A DNA stretch of 53,260 nucleotides, from the NCBI GenBank assembly GCA_943704415.1, contig CALSCO010000183.1, positions 1 through 53,260 of the forward strand, in the 5' to 3' direction. The stretch is from Parvularia atlantis (taxonomy: Eukaryota > Opisthokonta > Rotosphaerida). Under the pieces are notes generated by a model. That model was not told the DNA's origin and did not search any database. It was given only the letters and a program-made list of their open reading frames with translations. Position numbers and translations under genes: made by a program. This document shows, piece after piece, positions 40,221 through 51,274 of this stretch (position 1 is the stretch's first letter; each line of letters opens with the position of its first letter).

Positions 40221-41604
40221 TCACAGGTTGGACTTGAAGAAGGCGATGCTAGCCAGGAGCGCGTCCTGCTTTGCCTTGGCGTGCACGGCGTTGTCCTCGT
40301 CGCCGCGCACCGCGAAGCCGTGGCGCGTGCCCGGATACTTGTGGAACTGCCCGCGGCCGCCCTGTCAGGGGCCGTAGCGAGCCGCAGCAGACCGCACCTC
40401 GGCTGGCACGTTGTTCTTGGTCAGGATCGCCTTGGCCTTGTCGGCCATGCTGTCCGTGAACGTGTAGTCGCCCTGCCGTGCGCGGCGTGGGCCCTGCCCA
40501 TCACCCTGCACGGCTACCGCGCACCTCGGCACACAGGAACAGCGACGGCTTGCGCAGCAGCTCGGCGTGCTTGGGCACCTGGTCACGCACAATATGCAAG
40601 TCAGGCAAAGCGCGGCGCCGCGTAGTGCGAAACGGGACCTCGAAGAACGACGGATGGGCCATCGCGACGACGTCGACCTGGCCGTCAATGCCCGCCAGCG
40701 CCACGTAGCGACCGCCCCCTGTGCACACGCGTTTGAGCGGTACGGCCAGAGCGGCGCGGGGCGCACGCACAGCAGTAGCCGATGCCGGCGATGCGCTCAA
40801 TCTTCTCCGAGCCGGCCGGGTCCTTGAGCGCGACGAAGAACTTGCTAACCATGGGCAGGGTCTGTGCGAGGCGCGTCTGAGCGCTGGCACGCGCGCAACG
40901 ACCTGCAAGCAGCGTGCGCACGCGCGCGTCGCCGTGGGTGAATATGAATCCGACGGCCGAGCCGACGCTGGAGATGGCGCGGAACGGCTGCGTTACGCTG
41001 CAGCACGACCCGCTCAGCGGTGCCGATCCGCAGAGATCAGACACGCACCGATCCCACGTCGTCTTGGGCTTCTCAGCGAGGGGCGCGAGCGTCTCCCACT
41101 TCATGCCGCCGCCGTCCATGAAGTCTGCGCGGCGTGTGCGCGCGTGTCAGTCGCGGCCCGATCGGCACTGCGCACGCACCCGGCACAAAGGCGTTGAAGC
41201 CGCCCTCCTTGGCGTACGCCTGCGATCGGCGCGTGAGGACGTGCGGGCCGCTACCAACCACGTGCGCACGTCGGCCAGCAAGCGCGTGTTGGTGAACTCC
41301 CAGCCAAAGATGTCTGCGTGCGCGGCGCGCCTCAGCCGATCGCGCGTGCGCCCTCGCCGCGCGCGGCGCCGCACCCGTGAACAGCACAACGGCCTTGTTG
41401 GTCGGCTGCGGCGGGCGCGCGACGTAGACGTCAACGTCGCCAATGCGCGTCGTGGTGCCTGCGATCACGCGATCGGCCGCGTGGCACGCGAGCACAGGGT
41501 GGCAGCAGCAGCAGCGCACCGCTCGGCGTGCCGTGCGCAAGGAAGCCCGTGCGGCAGCACTCGGGCAGGTCGTCCTCCGGGCCCGCGCTGGATGCGTCCG
41601 CCAT
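40221..41604 (-). CDS. Dienelactone hydrolase family protein
   Basis: This is an alpha/beta hydrolase of the DLH family. It starts MADASSAGPEDDLPECCRTG and continues HGTPSG, IGDVDVYVARPPQPTNKAVV, LFTG, then DIFGWEFTNTRLLAD. The nucleophile elbow is restored by splicing as GIGYC-WGGRYVALAG, so Cys sits in the G-x-C-x-G-G motif. The acid/late elements are GQVDVVAMAHPSFFEVPF, KPSLFLCAE and GDYTFTDSM. The histidine region is HKYPGTRHGFAVRGDED, followed by the end AKQDALLASIAFFKSNL. All three triad positions therefore look present. About seven introns interrupt the gene. By family it hydrolyses lactone or ester bonds; the natural substrate is not predictable. The start is 36 bp from the divergent carrier gene. 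Confidence 0.88.
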
Positions 41605-41640
41605 CGGAAACGGCCGTTTAAGAATCGAACGGCTCGCAGC
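41605..41640. promoter_or_regulatory. 36-bp gap between divergent start codons (DLH / carrier)
   Basis: The spacer includes an AT-richer tttaagaatcgaac core, which may be a shared promoter element. Confidence 0.5.
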
Positions 41641-43527
41641 ATGGCGGCGCCGCGCGCGGCTCCCGACGACGCGGCCGCCGCCGACGACGCCGCGGCCGAC
41701 GCCGAGCTGCGGCGCGTGTTTGAGCACCTGGACCGCGACCGCTCGGTGCGTGCTGCGACGTGTGCGAACTGCGCGCGCGTGCGGCGCGGACGAGACACGA
41801 AACACAGGGGCACATTGAGGCGCACGAGCTCCGGGAAGCGCTGCGCGAGCTCGGCCTGCCGTACGACGACGCCTCAATCGAGCACTTTTTCGCGACGACC
41901 GACCTCGACCGCGACGGAAAGCTCAGCTGGCACGAGTTCTGCGTGTACGCGCGCGCGCGCGACCGCGAGATCTGCGCCGTGTTCGAGCACCTCGACCGCA
42001 ACGGGGACGGGCGATGGACGGCCGAGGACCTCGCCCAGGGCTTTGGCGAGCTCGGGATCGACATCGAGCCCACACTCGTGCGCCAGCTCTTCCGCCGCCT
42101 CGACGCCAACCGCGACGGCGCGCTCTCGCTGGACGAGTTCCGCCAGGCCACGATGCTGCTGCCCGTGCTCAAGATGCGCACCATCTTCCAGCACTGGCGC
42201 GACGTGGCCCTGGTGCGCCGGCGGCCGGCCCCCGTGGCTCTGCAGCAGCAACTAAGCCCGCCGTGGCGCCTGCGCAGGTCGATACGGGCGATGCCGTCGT
42301 CCTGCCGCCCGTGCCGGCTGCCGTGCCGCGCCCGGCGCACGACGTGGCAACCGAGACGTCGGCCGAGAAGGTCGACGTGCACGTGGGCGCGACTCCCGTC
42401 GTCGTGGTGCCGGCTGCGCCGGCCGCGGCGAGCCGCGTGGTCGACTGGGCCGCGGCGGCAAAGTACCTTGCGGCGGGCGCGATCGCGGGCGCCGTCTCGC
42501 GCACTCTCACCGCCCCACTCGACCGGCTCAAGACCGTGCTGCAGGCTATCCCGCGCACGTCCAACAGCCGCGTGTCGCTCGCCGCTACGTTCGAGGCCAT
42601 GTACCGCGAGGGCGGGCCGTCATCGCTCTTTCGCGGCAACGGCACCAACGTCGTCAAGGTGCGCGCGCGCGCGCGCGCCCGCTGCGCCTGCCTGCGCCTG
42701 CTCAGCCGCGGGCGCACGCACGCGTCCACCGCAGGTCGTGCCGGAGAATGCGATAAAGTTCTTCGCCTACGAGCACCTGCAGAGCGTGATCTGGCTCGAC
42801 CCGGCCAACCCGACCGTGGCCGAGCGCCTCGTCGCCGGCGGCCTCGCGGGGCTAGTGGCGCAGACAGCGATCTACCCGCTCGAGGCACGCGCGCGTCGAC
42901 GCACACCGCGCGGCCCGCGTGCTGACCGCGCCGCCAGGTGGCCAAGACGCGCCTTGCCGTCGCGCCCACGGGCTCGTTCCGCGGTCTGTGGCACTGCCTC
43001 ACGTCGACGGCGATCGAGGGCGGGCCCAAGGCGCTCTTCCGCGGCTACATCCCGTCCGGTGCGCCGCGACACTGCCAGCGCACGCAGGGGCTGAACCGCG
43101 CCCGGCGCCAGCACTTGGCATCTTCCCCTTTGCCGCGATCGACCTAGCCATCTTCTCGTTCCTGCGCGACTACTGGACGAAGCGCTACCCCGGCCAGGCG
43201 CCGTCGGTCGTGGTGCTGCTCTCGTGCGGGGCGATCTCGTCCACCTGCGCCGCCGCCGCAACCTTCCCGATCCAGCTCATCCGCACGCGCCTGCAAGCCC
43301 AGGGCCTGCGTGTGGGCCTCAACTTTGGCGCACATCGGCCCACGGCGCTGGTCGTCGACACGACTGCGCGCTACACGGGCATGCTCGACTGCTTCCGGCA
43401 CACGCTGCAGCACGAGGGCCCACGCGGGCTGTTCCGCGGGCTCGTGCCCAACCTGATGAAGACGCTGCCGGCCATCAGCATCTCGTACGTCGTGTACGAG
43501 AACTGCAAGGTCATGCTCGGCGCATGA
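41641..43527 (+). CDS. Calcium-dependent mitochondrial carrier (SCaMC / APC type)
   Basis: This is a mitochondrial inner-membrane ATP-Mg/phosphate-type carrier with an intermembrane-space calcium sensor. Four EF-hand loops are visible: DRDRS spliced to GHIEAHELREAL, DLDRDGKLSWHEF, DRNGDGRWTAEDL and DANRDGALSLDEF. A hydrophobic linker rich in Val, Ala and Pro follows, then three carrier repeats with signatures APLDRLKTVLQ, YPLE spliced to VAKTRL, and FPIQLIRTRLQ. Each repeat keeps its second-helix motif (SLFRGNGTNVVK, ALFRGYIPS, GLFRGLVPNLMK). The third signature has Gln instead of the acidic residue, as is usual in SCaMC proteins. It ends YVVYENCKVMLGA. Introns include the first (within EF-hand 1) and three in the carrier part. 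The order of EF-hands followed by a carrier is diagnostic. Confidence 0.94.
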
Positions 43528-43613
43528 CCGCCCTGCCGCACCCACACCCGCACACACCACGCACGCACTGCGCCGCCCGCTGTAACCTTTTGCCTGCAAA
43601 GAACTTTACATCG
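43528..43613. other. Convergent gap between carrier and ARM-protein stops
   Basis: This stretch of 86 bp is relatively AT-richer and has no coding signal. It probably holds both polyadenylation sites. Confidence 0.35.
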
Positions 43614-45432
43614 TCACACTGCGCCGCCGCCGCCGCCAAAGTGGTGCTCGAGCAGCCACGCCGCGTGCTCGCTCGGCTCGTGCAGGTCCTCACGCAGCCC
43701 GAGCTGCTCCATCGCCTCTACACCGCCGGCCTGCTCGACCAGCGCAGCCGCGCCTGGCACGCCGCGCAGCACCAACTCGAGTAGCTGCAGCCCGAGCACG
43801 GCCGTTTGGGCGTCGGGTGCGCCACGCAGCAGCTCGACCGCGCCTGGATATTGCGGCCGTGTCAGCCGCGCCGCACAGCGAGGCAGCACGCGCGCACCAT
43901 CGACCATGTTGTGCCGCACCAGCGCCGCCGCAGGCTCGCCCTGCAGCCAGGCGATGTTGGCGACGACGCAGGACGCCTGCGTGCGCGCTGCCTGAGCTGC
44001 GCTGATGCACACGTACAGCCGCCGCACCTCCTTACGCATTTCCAACGCCGGGGCGCGCAGCAGGGCCGTCAGCACTGCCAGCACGCCCTCGTCCGCCGCC
44101 AGCGCGTGTGCGAGCTGTGCGCGCCCGCTTGTCGCGTTGGCCAGGAGCCACAGTGTCTCCTTAACAACCGCCGGTTGGTCGCACGCTAGCATCGCGAGCA
44201 GCAGGTGCGCAAAGCCCGGCGCGAGCAGCAGCGCCGCGGCGACGTCGTCCGAGGCGCACACGAGATTCCCGAGCGTGCGCACGTACGGGAGGGCGAGCGC
44301 GCTCGGCGGCTGGATGGCACTCAGCGCGCGCACCTGAACGGCAATCAGCCGATCGCTTGCCTGCGCGCAGACGGCACACCATCGCCAGCACGAGCGGCGC
44401 GTTGAGCAGGTCTGGGATCGGCCGGTCGTCGGCCGAGAGGCACGCGAGCACGGCTGCGACCTCGGCCGCGGCGAGTGCGTCGCTGCACCCGAGCTGCTTG
44501 AGCAGGAGCGGCGCCAGGCCGGCGTCGACAAAGCGCCGCGCGTCCTTCTGGTTGCGGTGCAGCAAGCTTGTGACGGCGAAGCACGCGGCGCGCACGAGCG
44601 ACGGCGTTTGCTGCGGCGGTAGGCGACGCGTGAGCTCGACGCCGGCGCACGTGTGCGCGTGCGCACCATCGGCGGCCGCAGCAGGTTGAGCAGCGGGTGG
44701 ATTACGCCGTTTGCGAGCAGGATCTGCTGGTGCCCCGATTCGTCGGCGGCGAGGTTGCCGATCACGTACGCGCTCTGCTCCTGGATCAGCTGGCCCACGG
44801 CGCGCGGCGTCAGCTTACGCACGGCGCTGCTGCCGCACCGCGCCCACGCACCGGGTCGCCGCTCTGCAGCAGCTGGATCACGTACGGCGCGGCCGTCAGC
44901 GCCTGCGCGCACATGGCCGACGAGCCGGCGGCGATGTCTGCGCGCACACGTGAGCCGCATCGCCTTGCCACGAGGGCACCCCGGGCACCCCGCGCGCCAC
45001 GCAACTGGACAGGCACCAGAGCGCCTGCAGCTGGTGCGCCGGCACTGCGCCGCGCAGGTACCAGGCGAGCGTGAGCATCGCGTCGCCCTCGACCACGTAG
45101 CGCTCGAGCACGGGCGCGGGGCGGGCGAGCAGCACGTGCAGCCGGACGAGCGCGTGCGTGGCCGTGTCGGCGTCGCCGGGCTCGCGCAGCACCGCGCGCA
45201 GCCGCGCCACGTCGTCCTCGCTGACGGCGTCGACGTTGGACGTGCCGACTGCGCTCGCGGGCTGCACGCGCACACGCTTGGCCGACAGCAGGCGCGCGCG
45301 GCGCTGGTGCCGCAGCGCGTCGGCCTCGGCGCGGGCGGCGCGGCGCGGCTCAGCGGCCTCGACGGCGGCGCGTTGCGCGTCCCGCACGCCCGCGCGTGGC
45401 GCTGTCTCGTTTGAAGCGCTTGGTGCAAACAT
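43614..45432 (-). CDS. Importin-alpha-like armadillo protein (TMCO6-like)
   Basis: The N-terminus MFAPSASNETAPRAGVRDAQ continues into a basic helical stretch (EPRRAARAEADALRHQRRAR, then LLSAKRVRV) like an importin-beta-binding (IBB) domain. Armadillo repeats follow: HQLQALWCLSSCVARG, QSAYVIGNLAADESGHQQIL, AACFAVTSLLHRNQKDARRF, YVRTLGNLVCASDDVAAALL, ETLWLLANATSGRAQLAHAL and SCVVANIAWLQG. The end, GGVEAMEQLGLREDL to EHAAWLLEHHFGG, mirrors the importin-alpha C-terminus. The canonical W-x3-N ladder of importin alpha is only partly kept (ALWCLSS, TLGNL, WLLANA), so it may be a divergent paralogue such as TMCO6 rather than the housekeeping NLS receptor. About five introns. The open frame runs upstream of 45432 on another reading only; the ATG at 45432 is well supported. 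Confidence 0.75.
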
Positions 45433-45462
45433 GACAAGTGTGGCATAGGCCTACGCAGTTTC
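45433..45462. promoter_or_regulatory. 30-bp gap between divergent start codons (ARM protein / SEL1L)
   Basis: Both starts look firm: an IBB-like N-terminus on one side and a signal peptide on the other. A promoter for two genes has to fit here or within the coding sequence. Confidence 0.55.
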
Positions 45463-45511
45463 ATGATGGCTGCGGGCCAATCGACGCGAGCCACGTCGCG
45501 GGCGGTCGGCG

Positions 45512-45551
<40 letters not shown>

Positions 45552-48343
45552 GCCGGCCGCGCGCGCTTCCTCGGACAACCAGCCGCCGCAGACCAAGCAG
45601 CAGGCCGAGCAGCAGGCCGAGCAGCAGGCCGACGCAGCCGCACTGGCGGACGAGGTCGCGTCATGGATCCGCGTCGCGCCCAGCGTCCTGCTGAGCGAGG
45701 CGCAGCTCGGGCGGCTGCGCGAGGCGGCGGCCGCGGGCGCGAGCACGGACGCGGCGCTGTTCCTCGGCCGCGCGCACTTGGTACGCCTCCTCTTGCCCGC
45801 GCCGTGGTCGCGGCCCTCTCTCGACGCTCGCGCGCGCGGCATAAACACAGCTCGGCGAGAACGGCGCGCCCGTCAACTTCACGGCGGCGCACGAGCACTT
45901 TGAGCAGCTCGCGCGCGCCGGCAACGCCACCGCGCACGGCTTTCTCGGGATGATGCACGCGCACGGGCTGGGCGTGCCGGTCAGCTCCGCCAAGGCGCGA
46001 GGCGCGGCGGATCGGGCTCGGCGGCGCGGTCGGCTGACACGCGCCCGCGCTCAACAGGCCGTGGTCTACTACCACTTTGGCGCGCTGGGGGGCGACACGG
46101 CGTCGCAGATGAGCCTCGCGTACCGCCAACAGAGCGGCATCGGCACCGAGTACAATTGCGAGGCCGCCGCAAAGAACTACCACGCCGCGGCCGACAAGGG
46201 TGCGTCGACTTTGCGCTTCTGTCTGCCGAGGCTCACGCCGGCCCCGCGCGCGCGTGCAGTGGCCGCCGCCTTCAGGCGCGTGGGTGGGACGCCGCAGCTG
46301 AAAGTGCGCCTGGTGGATGAGCTGGTGCGCGCGCGACGTGGATGCCACGAGTGGGCGTTCACCCGCGGCGATCGGCAGAACGGGACGCCGCAGGTGCTGT
46401 CGAAGCAGGACCTCCTGCAGTACTACCAGTACACGGCCGACAAGGCCGACGCGGACGCGCAGGTGCGCCGCGCCCGCCGCCGCGCAAGCGCTTGCCGCGT
46501 GTTCATGCAGCGCCGCGCAGCTCATCATCGGCCAGCTGTACCAGCAGGGCGGCCAGGGCGTGCAGCAGAACCTCGAGCAGGCGCTGATCTTCCTGCGCCG
46601 GTGCGGCGGGGGGCGTGCCTCGCTCGGCCATGCGCGCTTTGCTGACACGAGCGCGCCCCTGTGCAGTGCCGCCGAGCTCGGCAATGTCCAGGCCGCGGCG
46701 CAGCTCGGCTACATGTACCTCGGCGGCGAGGTCTGTGTGGCGGCAGCGTTTTAGCGGGCAGCAGCTTACGCGTCCGTGCTGCAGGGCGTCCGGGCCAACC
46801 CCGCGCTCGCCGTGCAGTACTTCCGCATGGGCATCGCGAGCGACAACCCCGCCTGCTACAACGGCCTCGGCCTCGCGTACCTCAACGGCATCGGTGCGCC
46901 TCGCGGCCGTGCTCGTGGTGCACACGCGCATGACGCGCGACCGGCAGGTGTGGCCAAGGACGCGAAGCAGGCCGTTGCGTACTTCCGCAAGGCCGCCGAG
47001 GCCAAGTTTCCGGACGCGCAAGTGCGGTTCGCCTGCACAGGGTGTGGCGTTGCTGATCTGGCGGCGGCAGGTCAACCTGGCCGTTCAGATCTTCAACGCG
47101 CAGGGCGGGCTGCGGCGCGACTACGTCGAGATCGTCAAGCTGCTCACAGCCGCCAGCCAGACCGGGCACGTCCTGGCGCAGTACTACCTCGCCGTGATGC
47201 ACCAGCAGGGCTTTGGCACGCGGTGCGCGCGTGCCCACCGCCTGACGTCGCGCAGTCACGCGCCCTGACGCATGTGGACGCTGCGCAGCAAGTCGTGCTC
47301 GATCGCCGGCGCGCTGTTCAGGACCGTGGCCGAGCGCGGCGAGTGGACCGTCGGTCTGATCGACCGCGCCTATGAGGCGTACCACGCGGGAGACGTGCAC
47401 AAGGCCGCGGTGCTGTACCTCATGGCGGCCGAGCAGGGTGCGCGCAAGGACGGCGTTGGCGGCGCTGCTCGGCTCACACGCCCCGCTGTTGCGAAGGCTA
47501 CGAGGTTGGCCAGTCCAACCTGGCCTTCCTGCTCGACCAGGGTTTCCAGCTGTTCCCGACCAAGCAGGAGAACGACGAGCGCGCGCTGTCGATGTGGATC
47601 CGCGCGGCGTCGCAGGGTGCGCTCGCGTCCGACGTGCCTGCGCGCGCGCACATACCGACGGCACTGCGGCAGGCTTCCCGCAGGCCAAGATCAAGGTCGG
47701 TGATCACCACTACTACGGCCTCGGCACGCCCGTCAACTACGCCCTCGCCGCCGCCTACTACCAGCTGGCCGACCAGGACCACTCGCCCCAGGCCATGTTC
47801 AACCTGGCGTTCATGCACGAGTACGGCCTCGGGCTGGAGCAGGTCCGCGCTGCTCGCGCGCCAACGTGCTTGCCGGCTGACATGCGCGCATCGTGGCTGG
47901 CAGGACCTGCACCTCGCCAAGCGGTACTACGACAAGGCCAGGGACACGGCGGCCGAGGCCTACGTGCCCGCGACGATCGCACTTACCGGCCTGCTGGTCA
48001 AGATGACGCTCAAGGCACGCCGCGGCGCATGTGCTGCGCGCGCCGAGCACTGACCTTCGCCCCGCAGTCGTGGTATGAGCGGTCGTTCGGGTGGCTTGTC
48101 AGCGGCGACATCGACTGGGAGTCGTCGGCCATGCAGGCGCTCGTGCTCGCGCTCGTTGTGCTGGCCATCGTGCGGCAAGTGGTCGCGCGGGCGGACGCGC
48201 CATTGCACGCTGTCGACGTCGCACCGCCAGCACCGGCACCGGCACCCGCACCAGCACCAGCAACGGCAACGGCATCACCACAAGCGCAGGCATCGGCCTC
48301 CGCAGCCGCGCCCCGCCCGCCCGAAGAGCCCGCAGCCACGTAA
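45463..48343 (+). CDS. SEL1L: SEL1L/Hrd3-like ERAD adaptor with Sel1 repeats
   Basis: This is an ER membrane adaptor of the Hrd1 ubiquitin ligase. It starts MMAAGQSTRATSRAVGV followed by a run of 12 Leu and PPAARASS, a signal peptide. A chain of Sel1-like TPR repeats is spread over many exons: ATAHGFLGMMHAHGLGVPV, VVYYHFGALGGDTASQMSLA, LIIGQLYQQGGQGVQQN, VQAAAQLGYMYLGGE, PACYNGLGLAYLNGIG, HVLAQYYLAVMHQQGFGT, YEVGQSNLAFLLDQGFQLFP and MFNLAFMHEYGLGLEQ. A C-terminal transmembrane helix lies after DIDWESSAMQALVLALVVLA. The tail is an Ala-Pro/Ala-Thr low-complexity sequence ending EEPAAT. More than ten introns. The number and periodicity of the repeats and the two hydrophobic ends agree with SEL1L. 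Confidence 0.9.
45514..45549 (+). repeat. (CTG)12 encoding the signal-peptide leucine core
   Basis: Twelve perfect CTG codons form the hydrophobic core of the SEL1L signal peptide. Confidence 0.95.
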
Positions 48344-48386
48344 ATGTTTCAAGTTTTTGCTGTTGTTGTACAGGGGGCAATCTCGC

Positions 48387-51153
48387 TCAGCGTACACTCG
48401 CGCGGTGGCTCGACGAGCCCTTGCCGGCGCCAGAGCCGGACTTGTTGCTGCTCTTTGCTTTCTGCTCATGCGCACGGTCGTTGAGCGTGCGCACGCCAAC
48501 AGGGCACGGCACACACCTCGGGCGACGTCGACAACGCGGCGGCGGCGGCGCCGTTGGGCAGCTTGATCAGCTTCTTGGGCGGTCCTGCGGCGCCCGCAGC
48601 CTGCGCGCCCGAGGCGGCAAAGACGGCGAGCTTTGCGTCTGCCCACCGCCACGCATGAGCGCTGCACGCGAGCGCCCGCGCGTGTGCGCGCACCGTCGCC
48701 CTTGGACGGCAGGTGCAGGGCCATGTGCGACTGGTGCAGCGCGCCGGCCCGCATCAGCTGCCGGCTCTTCTGCAGCCGCGCGGTCTCGTGCCCGCCGTTG
48801 AGGCCGTGCAGGTCCTGCGGCGTGAACAGCACAAGCGGCATGGACATGAACCTGAGCGCGCGCACGATCAGTTGGCCGCGCGCACCAGGTGACCCTGCTG
48901 GCGCTGCGCACCCACTCGGCACATCCAGCTCGCCGTCGCTCTCGCCATCGCTGTCGCCGTCGCTCACGTCGAACGTGCGCTTACCCTGGCGGCGCTGCAA
49001 CTGCGAGCGCGCACTTTCGTTAGCTGTGCGCGTGCACATGCGCCGCTAAGGCACACACATCCAGCGTGGCCGACCCGTCACGCTCGCCAGCGTCGGCCGT
49101 CAGCAGGAGGCCGCGCCGTTTGCTCGAGCGGTCGATCCAGACTGCGGGCGGTCAGTGTCAGCGCGCGCACCACAATGAGGCGCACGCCGCGCACGCACGT
49201 CGCCCATTGCGGCCCATGCGCAGCCGCGCGGCTGTGAGGCGGTGCGCGTTGACGAGCACCTGGCGGAAGCGGCGCACAACCGGGCGCGTGTCGCGCGGCT
49301 CTGGCGCATGTGCAGCACGTGAGAATGTCGCGCACGTGCAGGCAGCGCAAAGCGAACGCACCCCAGACTTGCGCGTGCGTGAGGTCGATGAAGTGCTCGT
49401 CGGGCCGCGCGAGGTGCAGGGGCGCGTCGTTGAGCCTGTTGTACATGTTGAACTGGAGGTCCATGCCGCGGAAGATGCTGTCGGGCGGCGGCGTGCGGCT
49501 GCGCGGTCGCCGTCTGAGCCTGTGCCAGCCGCGCGCGCGCCGCGAGGACGCACTTCCAGTCGAGGAAGACCTCGGGCTCGGGCGGCGGTGGCAGCACGGC
49601 GGGCAGCTGCTTGCGCTCCATCGTCGGCAGGGCCTGTCCAGAGCGCATCTGCGGGTGCTGGGCGACGCAGACGCGCAGCGCGGTGAGACGGGCCTCCGCG
49701 CGCGCGCACGCGCACCTCGGGCATGACAGGCAGCTTGATCTTGATCGACTCCTTCTTGGGCCGCACCTGGCACGCGGCCCGCGTGAGCACGCACGCACAG
49801 CGTCGCCGAGCCCGCGCGGCGCACCGCGAGCTCCGGGTGCTTCAGCTCGATCGTGTGGATGCGCACGCGCTGCTCGAAGATGAGCAGCTCGAGCAGCAGC
49901 TGCTCCTTCTTGAGGCGGTCGCGCTTGCGCATGAGGTCGACGAGGGTGCGGGCGCGGTCGAGCTCTGTGCGGAGCTTGACGAGCTGCAGACGCGCGGGCG
50001 CGATTTGAGCAGGCATCGTGCAGCGTTCGCCGTGCGCGCACCTTCTCGTACGACTGCTGATCATTGCGGCGCGACTTGCGCGTCTGGCGCAGCTCGCGCC
50101 GCCGAAAGCAGACGTACGGATCCGGGTCGTTGGGCTTCGTCTCGGGCTGGCGTGCCGCGCGCGCGCGCGCGCGCGGCCAATGTGAGACGGCAGCGGCGAG
50201 CTGGCAGCGGCGGCACGCGGCACCTTGAGCAGGTTCATGAGCGCGCGCCCGAGCCGCTCGCGCTTCTTCTGCCAGTAGTCGTAGATGGCCGACGCGCCCT
50301 CGCCCGTGATGGCCGCATCAGGCCCGAGGTCCGACAGGTTCGGCAGGGCCTGGTCGGGCTCCTGCAGCTGCGTGCGGCTGTCAGCGCGCACAGCCGCAGC
50401 AGGGCTGCAGCGAGCGGCCACCTTGCGCTCGTTGGCGAGCTGCTCCAGCCGCGTAATAACCTTCTCGACCTGGTCCTCCGTCAGCGGGCGGTTCTTGCTC
50501 GCGGCGTTGTAGGCGCGGATCCACTGCGTGTCCTCCTCGTCGAGGTCGTACGAGTCTGTCGTGGCGAGGTCGTCGATGATGGCTGCGGCACCCGTCAGCG
50601 ATGCGACACAATGCAATGCAACACGATGTGATGCGCACCGGTGTAGATGCGGATGGGCTTCTGCGGCCGGACGTAGTTTGGCTTGTACAGTTCGTCGTAC
50701 TCGGCCACCTCCTTGGACGCGTCCGGTGTGGGGATGTAGAACGCGCTCTTGGGCCCGTCCAGCTGCGACGCCGAGATGAAGCGCTGCAGATGGTGTTCCT
50801 GCGTCGGTGTCGACGTCGGCGTCCCGCGCCTCGGTCACCCCGCATCGGCCGCCGCACCTCCTCCTCGTCCTTCTCGACACCCGTCGACACGTGGATCATC
50901 GACCGCATCGCCGTCTGGTCCTCGAGCACGATCTCCTCGGCATTATAGATGCGCAGCTGTCGAGCGCGCGTCACCCGGGTAAGAAGGTGCCTATGCCAGT
51001 CTGGCATAGGACAGGGCCCGAAAACGGCTCGCGGCCAAACAGGGAAAAAGGCAGCACGCGGGCCGGCGCAGCAGGACGCGCGCGCGCCCGCGGCGCACGC
51101 ACCTTGACGTTGTACTGCAGCTTCTTGGCGCGCATGTTGAGCTTGGACGTCAT
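48387..51153 (-). CDS. EPL1: Epl1 / Enhancer of Polycomb (NuA4 subunit)
   Basis: This is the platform subunit of the NuA4/Piccolo histone acetyltransferase. It starts MTSKLNMRAKKLQYNVKV and runs on as LRIYNAEEIVLEDQ. An EPcA core follows with FYIPTPDASKEVAEYDELYK and NYVRPQKPIRIYT, matching Epl1 almost exactly. Next are DSYDLDEEDTQWIRAYNA, NRPLTEDQVEKVITRLEQL, FRRRELRQTRKS-like basic segments and SIFRGMDLQFNMYNRLND. The region AARLRMGRNGR spliced to LWIDRSSKRRG follows. Downstream, a frame with FDVSDGDSDGESDGELDV and PLVLFTPQDLHGLNGGHETA runs on to RASVR and a stop at 48387. It can be joined by a 31-nt GTGCC intron near 49020-49055, so I treat it as the same gene. The alternative is a second small gene starting at 49039. 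The core is certain; the C-terminal join is not. Confidence 0.82.
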
Positions 51154-51274
51154 GGCGGCGGGTGGCTGTGGAGGGGCGCGAAGCCCCCGGACGAAAAAAA
51201 AAACAGCAAAAAGTCGGCCACTGCCACACTGGCCGTGCCGCAGTTGGCGTCAGGCACTTTGCAGCGTGGCCGCG
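51154..51274. promoter_or_regulatory. Divergent promoter (EPL1 / hydrolase)
   Basis: This stretch of 121 bp holds an A10 tract (51194-51203) and a second A run in an otherwise GC-rich setting. A-tracts like this commonly mark nucleosome-free promoters in fungi. Confidence 0.45.

Noticed and set aside
43614-45848. Uninterrupted 744-codon minus-strand frame over the ARM gene
   Set aside because: It runs through introns and into the SEL1L coding region. Motif continuity needs splicing and a start at 45432.
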